23,480 nt of DNA from a bacterium (GTDB taxonomy: Bacteria; Tectomicrobia; Entotheonellia; Entotheonellales; Entotheonellaceae), in NCBI GenBank assembly GCA_027294925.1, contig JAPULM010000314.1, positions 1-23,480 on the forward strand, given 5' to 3'. The notes beneath the pieces were generated by a model. The model searched no databases and had not been told where the DNA came from. It saw nothing but the letters and a program-made list of their open reading frames with translations. The first letter of the stretch is position 1, and each line of letters starts with the position of its first letter. Below are positions 1 through 6,694 of the stretch, piece by piece. The translations under genes and the position numbers were made by a program.

Positions 1-925
1 GAGATTGGGGCAGGCCGAGTTCACGGATGGCTTTGCGGGAGGAAAAATACATCGGGTGACGCGCCATGCGAACCCCGCTTAGCGGGACACGTGGTGGTCT
101 ACGAGTCAGAGCCGCGATCCATTCGCTAATATAGCCCGCGCTTAGCGCTACACCATAAGGGATGCGAAACTTTGGTGCCGGCAAGCCGCTAACCTCTGCC
201 AACATTTGAAGGATTTCTAGCAATGTCATGTTACGGCAAGCAAGAATGTAGCGTTCACCAATTTTTCCGTTTTGCGCCGCTAGTAAATGCCCTTGCGCAA
301 CATCGCGTACATCAACAAGGTTGAGGCCCGTATCCAGATAAGCGGGCATTTTGCGTTGTAAAAAATCCAGGATGATTTTGCCACTTGGGGTGGGTTTGAC
401 GTCCCAGGGACCAATCGGTGTGGAGGGGTTTACCACCACCAGGGGGAGTCCTTGTTGACAAAACGTGAGGGCGCGTTGTTCGGCTAACACCTTGCTACGT
501 TTATAGTGGCCAATGGCTTGTGACAGCGAGAGGAAGGCCGTTTCGTCAGCTGCTTGACCGTCAGGCATCAGTCCGATGGTTGCGACACTACTGGTATAAA
601 CCACTTTTTCAAGGCCCAGATCAAGGGCGGCTTGTAAAAGATTTGCTGTGCCGTCGACATTAATGGCGTACAGTGTTTGCGGCTGTGGTGTCCACAGGCT
701 GTAATGGGCAGCCACATGATATAGGGTATGGCAGCCGTCAAGGGCTGTACGCAAAGAGGACGCATCGAGCAGATCGCCATAGACCATCTCGATCGGCAAA
801 TTGTGCAAATTACGGGTTGTACTGGTAGGGCGTAACAATGCCCGAACCGTATGACCTGCTGCGAGCAGGGCGCGAACGACATTAGCGCCAATAAAACCAG
901 TTGCCCCGGTAACTAAAGTAGACAA
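1..925 (-). CDS. hpnA: HpnA, hopanoid-associated NAD-dependent epimerase/dehydratase (3' end outside window)
   Basis: An extended short-chain dehydrogenase/reductase resembling dihydroflavonol-4-reductase. The family is a standard part of hopanoid loci, but its exact reaction is not settled. The 308 residues in the window begin with a Rossmann nucleotide-binding motif GATGFIG (about residues 7-13). The typical segment YHVAAHYSLW and the catalytic Tyr-x3-Lys pair in HYKRSK follow. The reading frame is open to the left edge and about 20 residues should be missing. There is no ATG at the N-terminus. A TTG at 925-923 is the only start that keeps the Rossmann strand intact. It has AGGAG nine bases upstream, and the in-frame stop of hpnG lies just before it at 938-940. 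It is the third gene of the shc-hpnG-hpnA operon, 12 bases after hpnG. The identification is firm; the start codon is less so. Confidence 0.92.
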   Translation of the reverse strand, partial: MSTLVTGATGFIGANVVRALLAAGHTVRALLRPTSTTRNLHNLPIEMVYGDLLDASSLRTALDGCHTLYHVAAHYSLWTPQPQTLYAINVDGTANLLQAALDLGLEKVVYTSSVATIGLMPDGQAADETAFLSLSQAIGHYKRSKVLAEQRALTFCQQGLPLVVVNPSTPIGPWDVKPTPSGKIILDFLQRKMPAYLDTGLNLVDVRDVAQGHLLAAQNGKIGERYILACRNMTLLEILQMLAEVSGLPAPKFRIPYGVALSAGYISEWIAALTRRPPRVPLSGVRMARHPMYFSSRKAIRELGLPQS

Positions 926-934
926 GCCTACGAA

Positions 935-939
935 CTCCT
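935..939 (-). promoter_or_regulatory. Ribosome binding site deciding the TTG start of hpnA
   Basis: AGGAG on the minus strand, overlapping the end of hpnG (its stop occupies 938-940), nine bases before the TTG at 925-923. No ATG or GTG start is available between the upstream in-frame stop and the conserved nucleotide-binding strand, so this site supports the unusual TTG start. Confidence 0.6.
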
Positions 940-1729
940 ATCCGCCTTGCTGAATGAATAAGGTTAGAAATCGATATAGCCAGCTGCCGAGATGCTGCCC
1001 AGCTGTTTTGGCTTTTCGTCGCCATTGAGGTAAATGGGCTAACTGGATTGGATGGCGTAACAGCGTATAGATAAGGCGAGCAGGGCGCATGGCGCCATCA
1101 GGCGTTGCGCATTGCGCAATAGATAGTGGGAGGTTGTCATCACAGGTATCGAAGACCGTCTTCAAGCTAACAAATGGCAGTTGCTGTTGGTTGGCAATCT
1201 GTACGATACTGTACGCCTCCATATCGACGGCTAATGCACCTGACAACTGGCCAAGATGCTGTTTGAGAGTTGCCTGGGTGATCACCTCATCTACACTGAG
1301 CAGGGTGCCGCGATATAATGCAAATGTTGCTGGAGTCGCAGCTTGGTCTGCAAGGTGCAAAAGACTAGGGGTGGGTGTAATCGGATCGGTAAAGGTGGCT
1401 GGTGTATGCATCGATGGTGTGGAGCAAGCCTGGATTTGTTGTGCCAAGACCGCGTCCCCGGTGTGCAGGTCAGGCTGCAATGCCCCCGCAAATCCAACGC
1501 TAATCATGCATTGCAACGGATAATTGTCGGCCACCCAGGTGGCAGCTTGCCGGGCTCGGTTTGGTCCCATACCACAGCGCAATAAGACAACCTGACAATG
1601 GCTGAGAGCACCTTGCCAGAGGATGCCTACCGGGGTGACTTGTCGACGTTGTGGTTGGATGCAACTGCGAACTAAGGCGGCTTCATAGTCAAATGCGGTA
1701 AGCACCGCTAAAAGCAATTTAGCCGCCAT
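938..1729 (-). CDS. hpnG: HpnG, adenosylhopane nucleosidase/phosphorylase
   Basis: A member of the purine nucleoside phosphorylase/nucleosidase superfamily found in hopanoid operons. The family removes adenine from adenosylhopane on the way to ribosylhopane and C35 bacteriohopanepolyols. The 263-residue protein shows GMGP (53-56), the phosphorylase strand VGFAG (78-82), VDMEAY (168-173), which carries the ribose-contacting Met-Glu pair, and a late FDTCDD segment (about 193-198) where the catalytic Asp of this fold lies. It sits 14 bases after shc and 12 before hpnA in the same direction. No clear ribosome binding site precedes the ATG, so translation is probably coupled to shc. A soluble cytoplasmic enzyme is expected; no signal peptide is visible. 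The partner adenosylhopane synthase HpnH is not in the window. Confidence 0.9.
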   Translation of the reverse strand: MAAKLLLAVLTAFDYEAALVRSCIQPQRRQVTPVGILWQGALSHCQVVLLRCGMGPNRARQAATWVADNYPLQCMISVGFAGALQPDLHTGDAVLAQQIQACSTPSMHTPATFTDPITPTPSLLHLADQAATPATFALYRGTLLSVDEVITQATLKQHLGQLSGALAVDMEAYSIVQIANQQQLPFVSLKTVFDTCDDNLPLSIAQCATPDGAMRPARLIYTLLRHPIQLAHLPQWRRKAKTAGQHLGSWLYRFLTLFIQQGG

Positions 1730-1743
1730 GTCGGGTGCCGCAT

Positions 1744-3645
1744 CTAGATTTCAGCCAGACCGCTACGGTAGCGGGCAAGCGCCATGAGTGGGAAATAGTC
1801 TTGATACATATGGTACTTAATGAAGAAATATTTCGGGAACCCTGTACCTGTGAACTCAGGTTCGTACCAGGAGCCCTCGGCATTTTGATTTTGAATTAAG
1901 AACTGTATGCCCTGGGCAACGGCTTGCTGACGGACTTCGCCGGCTGCTAGCAACCCCATCAGCGCCCAAGCCGTTTGCGATGCTGTACTTGTGCCTACAC
2001 CCCACAGGGTCGAATCCTCGTAGGATTCGCATGTTTCACCCCAACCACCGTCGGGATTTTGTCGATCAAGAAGCCACTGGGCAGCCTTGCGGATATAAGG
2101 CATGTGTATATCTTCACCCATCGCCCGCAAACCACACAAGACATGACACGTGCCGTAGATATAATTCACCCCCCAGCGTCCATACCATGGACCCTCTTTC
2201 TCCTGTTTGCGTCGTATAAAGCGCATCGATGGCCGTACGATACGGTGTGATTGCGGAAAACCAATGAGCCCTAACATTTCCAACACACGCCCTGTCACAT
2301 CGCTTGTACTGGGGTCAAGCATGGACTCGAGATCAGCGAAGGGAATTTTGTTCAACAATGCTTTATTGTTGTTGAGGTCAAATGCGCCCCAACCGCCATC
2401 GTCACATTGCATGCTTAGCAGCCAGCGTAAGCCGCGCTGGAAAACGTCACCTTTCGCTTCGTCAGGCAACCCTGATTTATGCAAGGCAATGAGCACAGCG
2501 GCGGTATCGTCGTTATCAGGATAGAAATCATTAGAGAATTCAAATGCCCAGCCACCAGACTGACCACGGTGATTCTTGACCTTCCAATCACCGTCTCGCC
2601 GGATCTGCTTGCTTACCACCCACTGGACAGATTTTCGAATTGCGGGGTCCGTTCTGGGGAGACCAGAATCGGCCAGGGCGGTGATGGCAAGTACGCTGTC
2701 CCATACCGGTGAGACACACGGCTGCACGCGAAAAGACGATTCATCCTCAATCCCAAAGCGCTCAATTGCTTCCAGCCCTTTGGCGACGGGTGATGAATCA
2801 AGCTGGAAGCCAAGACTTACCAAGGCGAGAACGGAATTCATCATCGCCGGCATGATGCCGCCCCAATCACCGCTATCATCCTGATGATTGAGTAACCATT
2901 GTTCAACACGCCGCAAGGCGGCTGCGCGGAGAGCCGGCAATGTATACTTTTCAGAAATTTTTAAGATGCTGTCTAGTATAACGAACAAAAGATCCCAGCT
3001 GATGCCGGGGTCGTGGCGCAGCATAGGGTAACGCCGAGCGCCTGGCGGCTCGATGAACAATTCGACAACGTGCCGTTCGGCCGGTAGGGTACATAACGGT
3101 TTTTTGGCAAACAAAACCGTCAAGGGAATTATCACACTGCGCGACCAGCTTGAGAATTCGTAGATATTAAAATGAAAGCCACGCGGCAGGAAAATAATTT
3201 CCGGTGGAATAACCGGAATGCCACGCCAGTCATATTGGCCAAAAAGGGCCAAAAATATCTTGGTAAAGACATGTGCCTGGGTCAAACCACCCTTGGACAG
3301 GATGAGCTGACGCGCGCGCTGCATCGCATCGTCGTCTGGCGCTACGCCTGCTACCCGCATGGCGAAGTAAGCTTCGATAGTTGTGCTCAATTCGCCTGGG
3401 CCGCCATAGTAAAGGCACCAACCGCCATCGTCTTGCTGTTGAGAGCGCAGGTAGGTGACACATTTTTGCTGACGGACATCATCCACATTGCCATTCAGGT
3501 GACGAAATAAAACATATTCTGATGTTAGCGTGGTGTTCGCCTCAAGCTCTCCCGACCAATAGCCCTCTGCCGTTTGCTGCGAAATCAGATATGATTGCGA
3601 ACGTCTGATTGCTTGTGTGAGCTGGTCAGGCTGAACTCCGTGCAT
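1744..3645 (-). CDS. shc: Squalene-hopene cyclase (HpnF)
   Basis: Cyclises squalene to hopene and diplopterol, the committed step of hopanoid synthesis; a monotopic inner-membrane enzyme. At 633 residues it has the usual length. The acid motif DxDDTA is present as DNDDTA, with the Asp residues at 377, 379 and 380; the variable position is Asn. Several QW repeats are visible, for example QQDDGGW (about 70), NHQDDSGDW (about 253), MQCDDGGWG (about 412), RQNPDGGWGE (about 528) and NQNAEGSWYEPEFTGTGFP near the C-terminus, followed by the conserved YHMYQDYFPLMALARY. The ATG at 3645 has GGAGG seven bases upstream. It is the first gene of the minus-strand operon with hpnG and hpnA, so its upstream region (3646-3977) should carry the operon promoter. 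Both domain content and context agree. Confidence 0.97.
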   Translation of the reverse strand: MHGVQPDQLTQAIRRSQSYLISQQTAEGYWSGELEANTTLTSEYVLFRHLNGNVDDVRQQKCVTYLRSQQQDDGGWCLYYGGPGELSTTIEAYFAMRVAGVAPDDDAMQRARQLILSKGGLTQAHVFTKIFLALFGQYDWRGIPVIPPEIIFLPRGFHFNIYEFSSWSRSVIIPLTVLFAKKPLCTLPAERHVVELFIEPPGARRYPMLRHDPGISWDLLFVILDSILKISEKYTLPALRAAALRRVEQWLLNHQDDSGDWGGIMPAMMNSVLALVSLGFQLDSSPVAKGLEAIERFGIEDESSFRVQPCVSPVWDSVLAITALADSGLPRTDPAIRKSVQWVVSKQIRRDGDWKVKNHRGQSGGWAFEFSNDFYPDNDDTAAVLIALHKSGLPDEAKGDVFQRGLRWLLSMQCDDGGWGAFDLNNNKALLNKIPFADLESMLDPSTSDVTGRVLEMLGLIGFPQSHRIVRPSMRFIRRKQEKEGPWYGRWGVNYIYGTCHVLCGLRAMGEDIHMPYIRKAAQWLLDRQNPDGGWGETCESYEDSTLWGVGTSTASQTAWALMGLLAAGEVRQQAVAQGIQFLIQNQNAEGSWYEPEFTGTGFPKYFFIKYHMYQDYFPLMALARYRSGLAEI

Positions 3646-3977
3646 GTTTTTGCCTCCGGCGTATTGGCCAATCTCTATTCCGGGCTATTGCAACTGTTTT
3701 AAGGAATGAAGAGGCAGGCTGACCTGTTACCATGATAGGATAATGGAAAAACAAATCGTAATATCATAACATCTTACGAGATTATATGCATCAAGATTAT
3801 GTGTATCCTTATCTGCTGACGCCACATCTTCATCTTCGGGGATATGCCTCAATCGGTCTGTCTGCCCTGGGACGTCGAGTGTAAGGGTGCGCTATGGTGC
3901 TTATCATCGTAAGGTCTATATTGTTCTCCTAGGACGAAGAGCCGATAAAACGCCTATCGTAGGAGGCGAGACGACCC
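3646..3977. other. Divergent intergenic region between shc and the radical SAM gene
   Basis: This 332-base region separates two genes that point away from each other, so it should hold promoters for both. Seen directly: GGAGG (minus strand, 3653-3657) for shc; a perfect TATAAT hexamer on the minus strand at 3781-3786, without a convincing -35 at the right spacing; a TATATT hexamer on the plus strand at 3917-3922, also without a good -35; and AGGAGG at 3961-3966, eleven bases before the radical SAM start. A 32-codon open frame (3786-3884) lies inside and is listed separately. I see no riboswitch-like fold or terminator. Confidence 0.5.
3786..3884 (+). CDS. Possible 32-residue peptide upstream of the radical SAM gene
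   Basis: A short ATG-to-TAA frame on the plus strand encodes a His/Tyr/Leu-rich peptide ending in GLSALGRRV. It lies 93 bases before the radical SAM start. It has only a weak GAG (3778-3780) as a possible ribosome binding site, and frames this short arise by chance. I list it because radical SAM enzymes with C-terminal cysteine clusters sometimes act on small precursor peptides encoded beside them. Nothing in the peptide matches a precursor family I recognise. Confidence 0.15.
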   Translation: MHQDYVYPYLLTPHLHLRGYASIGLSALGRRV

Positions 3978-4871
3978 ATGCAACCCATACAACTCATACC
4001 ACAAGCCCCTTTTAATCATTTACAGGCTCTATGGTTTCAGCTCACTGGAACGCTGTGTAATCTTGAGTGCAGCCATTGCTTTATTGCCTGTAGTCCAACC
4101 AACCAACAGCTTAAGTTTTTATCACCTGACACGGTCTATGCGTATCTCGAGGAAGCCGTTCAACTTGGTGTAAGGGAAGTATATTTTACCGGCGGCGAGC
4201 CCTTTTTGCATAAGCAGATTGTATCCATCCTGACGCACGCCCTAACCGTTGCTCCGACAACGGTTTTAACCAATGGCACGCTCATCACCCCTGCGATGGC
4301 CGATACTCTGGCTGCATTAGAGGCGGAATCGCGCTACACATTGGAAATTCGCATCAGTCTTGATGACGTTGACGAGAGCAACAATGACGCGGTGCGCGGT
4401 CGGGGCGCTTTGGCCAAAGCGCTGCGTGCCTTGAAACTTTTGTATGCGCGTGGAATGACGCCCATTGTGGCCGTGACCGAATATTTCTATGCCTCGGAAG
4501 CCCCGTCTGAGCCGTCTGGGATGGGATCAGGGTTCTACCAAAAATTTCGCGACTTCCTACTGGCCAATGGTATTAACAAGCCTCGGCTTAAAATTATACC
4601 TGTGTTTCCTATCGGCAAGATGGAAGACAGTAAGCCGATGGCGTCTTTGGTGACGCCGCAGATGCTGCATGGCTTCGATTTTACAACCTTACAGTGTACA
4701 CAGTCGCGCATGGTGGCGGATGGCGGTGTGTATGCCTGTCCGCTGCTCGTAGGTGAACCGGGAGCTCGCTTGTCGACCGGTTCGTTGCATGAAGCGCTAA
4801 AACCCTGTGCGTTATATCATACGGCATGTCATACGTGTTATGTTACAGGTATGACATGTGCAAATTATTGA
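3978..4871 (+). CDS. Radical SAM protein with C-terminal cysteine-rich (SPASM/twitch-like) region
   Basis: A radical S-adenosylmethionine enzyme of 297 residues. The [4Fe-4S] motif is C27-x3-C31-x2-C34 in CNLECSHC, with a further Cys at 38. The SAM-binding TGGEP follows at 71-75. The C-terminal part has six more cysteines (240, 254, 277, 284, 287, 294). Their ending pattern C-x6-C-x2-C-x6-C resembles the auxiliary-cluster region of SPASM or twitch proteins, so a second Fe-S cluster is inferred. It is not HpnH: the length, the N-terminus and the cysteine tail do not fit adenosylhopane synthase. AGGAGG lies eleven bases before the ATG. The next gene (phosphoesterase-like) starts 27 bases after its stop and is probably co-transcribed. 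The substrate is unknown. A peptide or a small metabolite are both possible. Confidence 0.88.
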   Translation: MQPIQLIPQAPFNHLQALWFQLTGTLCNLECSHCFIACSPTNQQLKFLSPDTVYAYLEEAVQLGVREVYFTGGEPFLHKQIVSILTHALTVAPTTVLTNGTLITPAMADTLAALEAESRYTLEIRISLDDVDESNNDAVRGRGALAKALRALKLLYARGMTPIVAVTEYFYASEAPSEPSGMGSGFYQKFRDFLLANGINKPRLKIIPVFPIGKMEDSKPMASLVTPQMLHGFDFTTLQCTQSRMVADGGVYACPLLVGEPGARLSTGSLHEALKPCALYHTACHTCYVTGMTCANY

Positions 4872-4898
4872 ACGAAGCAGATTGGAGGAGGGAGGCTG

Positions 4899-5684
4899 GT
4901 GGGCTATCGACGTATTGCGGTGTTTGGGGGCATCTACAGTAACGATCTGGCGCTTGCGGCGACATTAGATGATGCACGGCAACGTGGCGCCGAAGCATTG
5001 TTTGCCTTGGGTGATCTCGGCGCTTTCGGCCCCCACCCGGATAACGTCTACCCGCTTTTGCAACAGGCTGATGTACAGGTGGTGCGTGGCAACTATGACA
5101 TCTCATTAGCCACCGGTTTGGAAGATTGCGGCTGTGGTTATACGGACCCGCGGGACAATTATTTTGCTGAAATTAGCTATGCCTACACGTTGCGACATAC
5201 ATCAGAGGCAAATCGTCGTTGGTTGCGTACTTTGCCTGATTGTCGACGTGTCGAGTTGGGGCGCTATCGGCTCCATATGTGTCACGGTTCGCCACGGCGA
5301 GTAAACGAATTTCTATGGGAGAGCACATCACCCGATTGCATGTTAGAGATGTTTTGCCGTGACTATCAAGCTGATATTATCTTGTGTACCCATACGGGCA
5401 TTAAATGGCATCGGCCATTGTCCTACGATCGCCACGTGATCAACGTTGGGGTAATCGGTCGTCCGGAAAACGATGGGGAAACCCATGTATGGTATGCGAT
5501 GCTGTCCGCCGAACCCGACCTTCAGGTGGAATTTATTCCGCTATATTATGATTACCAGGCGCTTGCCCGTGAGATGCGTCAAGAGGCCTTGCCCGAGGCG
5601 TTTGTTGAGACCATTCTTACCGGCTGGTGGACGACCTGCCTGGAAGTGTTGCCGGGCAAGGAGCGCGCCCGTAGTCAATGGTGA
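4899..5684 (+). CDS. Divergent metallophosphoesterase-like protein lacking one metal site
   Basis: A calcineurin-like phosphoesterase fold of the YfcE/MJ0936 type, 261 residues, soluble. Motifs appear in order: GGIYSN (10-15) where DxHxN is expected, GDLGAFGP (38-45), GNYD (64-67), MCHGSP (127-132) and THTG (164-167) where GHTH is expected. Asp39, Asn65, His129 and His165 keep the ligands of one metal. The first Asp and His and the last His of GHTH, which bind the other metal, are all replaced. I recall related proteins with GGxYxN at the first motif, so this may be a subfamily trait, but I could not check. The GTG start at 4899 follows a purine-rich stretch (4884-4895, GGAGGAGGGAGG). The gene follows the radical SAM gene by 27 bases, which suggests a shared pathway. 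It could be a mono-metal phosphoesterase or a non-catalytic protein. Confidence 0.82.
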   Translation: MGYRRIAVFGGIYSNDLALAATLDDARQRGAEALFALGDLGAFGPHPDNVYPLLQQADVQVVRGNYDISLATGLEDCGCGYTDPRDNYFAEISYAYTLRHTSEANRRWLRTLPDCRRVELGRYRLHMCHGSPRRVNEFLWESTSPDCMLEMFCRDYQADIILCTHTGIKWHRPLSYDRHVINVGVIGRPENDGETHVWYAMLSAEPDLQVEFIPLYYDYQALAREMRQEALPEAFVETILTGWWTTCLEVLPGKERARSQW

Positions 5685-5707
5685 AACACCGCTCGCCTTG
5701 CAGTTGT

Positions 5708-5941
5708 TTAATCGGAGATAATATTTGTCATGGTCCGCAACACGCCCGGAGTGGCTTGGATTTGCGACACAACAACATCACTTAACTGCCGAAGGTCGTC
5801 GGCTTCAACTAAGGCAATGACATCATAAGGGCCGGTTATCGTGTTGCACCGCATGACGCCCGTAATATGCGTAATTGTTGTACTTACTCCACGTGCATTA
5901 CCGGTTGACGCTTCAACGAAAATGTATGCGCTTACAGCCAT
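5708..5941 (-). CDS. Stand-alone Lrp/AsnC ligand-binding (RAM) domain protein
   Basis: This 77-residue protein matches the C-terminal effector-binding domain of Lrp/AsnC regulators (an alpha-beta sandwich) and has no helix-turn-helix. The typical features are the first strand AVSAYIFVEA, the segment ITGPYDVIALVEADD and the closing QIQATPGVLRTMTNII. Single-domain members are known and bind amino acids or associate with full-length regulators; the ligand here is not predictable. ATG at 5941 is preferred over the GTG one codon earlier because AGGGAG (5950-5955) is eight bases away from the ATG. It converges with the phosphoesterase-like gene, with only 23 bases between the stops, and lies 27 bases after the lipoprotein gene in the same direction, so those two may form an operon. 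Confidence 0.85.
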   Translation of the reverse strand: MAVSAYIFVEASTGNARGVSTTITHITGVMRCNTITGPYDVIALVEADDLRQLSDVVVSQIQATPGVLRTMTNIISD

Positions 5942-5968
5942 CACCGTTTCTCCCTTGACCAGGCGATA

Positions 5969-6436
5969 CTAATCTTTCAGCCCTAAGGTTTTTCCAAATA
6001 ACAAGGTGCTTGCCGCAAAACCTCCAACGGCACCTGCTAAGAGGCTACCCTTAGTGAACTTTTCTCGTACGGTTTCACGGGTTTCTTTGGTTAGACTGGA
6101 TGTGCCTGCATCAACGACGACATAGTCGACCCGTTTGCCGTCAACAAACCAAACAGTCTGGGCGGACTCTTCATAGAGCCATTCATAAACCCGTTGGCGT
6201 GTGTGAAGGGCGCGAAACAAACGGATCGTTTGAGGGGGGCCTAATTCCGTATAAACCGATTTTTCGTCGTCGGATAGCTTGTGTGTTTTGATCTCGCCAC
6301 CCATCCAACGATGGGTGTGTCTGGGGGATAAGTTCCAGCCTCGCATATATGGGGCTTGTGTACCACATGCGACGAGACTCAGACTCACAAGGGCCAGGCT
6401 TAATAGGCGCAGCCATAGGGCATTATTGACCAACAT
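5969..6436 (-). CDS. Small lipoprotein of unknown function
   Basis: A 155-residue protein with a hydrophobic leader and the lipobox LVAC, placing the lipid-modified Cys at 24. It is therefore an exported lipoprotein. The mature part has a region containing GPPQTIRLF and VYEWLYEESAQTVWFVDG, which reads like a small beta-rich domain. A Gly/Ala-rich hydrophobic stretch (GSLLAGAVGGFAASTLL) near the C-terminus could insert in or pack against a membrane. I do not recognise the family. GGAGG lies only two bases before the ATG (6439-6443), so the TTG at codon 2 is an alternative start. It is the first gene of a probable pair with the RAM-domain gene and is divergent from the nucleotidyltransferase gene. 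Confidence 0.75.
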   Translation of the reverse strand: MLVNNALWLRLLSLALVSLSLVACGTQAPYMRGWNLSPRHTHRWMGGEIKTHKLSDDEKSVYTELGPPQTIRLFRALHTRQRVYEWLYEESAQTVWFVDGKRVDYVVVDAGTSSLTKETRETVREKFTKGSLLAGAVGGFAASTLLFGKTLGLKD

Positions 6437-6585
6437 TTCCTCCCTTTATGATGCAAGACCGTCTAAACCCGATCAGGCAGCTAGGTTTAATAAGTCACCC
6501 AGGGTAGTCTAAAAAATATTGATTTTCCAAGTAGAACGCCATATATTAGATTCCGCTACCAGAGTATGCGTCTATTCATATGACA

Positions 6586-6613
6586 TTGTCAAAGACATGG
6601 TAACTGTTATAGC
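6586..6613 (+). promoter_or_regulatory. Candidate promoter for the nucleotidyltransferase gene
   Basis: TTGTCA (6586-6591) and TATAGC (6608-6613) are separated by 16 bases, five and four matches to the sigma-70 consensus. The -35 overlaps a small dyad, TGTC-AAA-GACA. Transcription would begin near 6620. The match is modest and unsupported by anything but position. Confidence 0.3.
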
Positions 6614-6694
6614 GCTTACTGAAGAGGTGAGTTGAGGCTCAGAAGCCCAGCCCGTAGTAGCCGCGTGTCGATGGGTGACGTGATAGAAGATCGT

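Noticed and set aside
568..891. A 107-codon minus-strand frame.
   Set aside because: It is out of frame with, and lies entirely inside, hpnA, whose conserved Rossmann and YxxxK motifs show the true frame.
1089..1523. A 144-codon plus-strand frame.
   Set aside because: It lies antisense within hpnG, which has clear family motifs; no domain is recognisable in it.
3172..3510. A 112-codon plus-strand frame.
   Set aside because: It is antisense to shc and has no recognisable domain.
3978..4871. Considered HpnH, the adenosylhopane synthase, because of the hopanoid neighbours.
   Set aside because: The N-terminus and the six-cysteine C-terminal tail do not fit HpnH, and the gene is divergent from the hopanoid operon.
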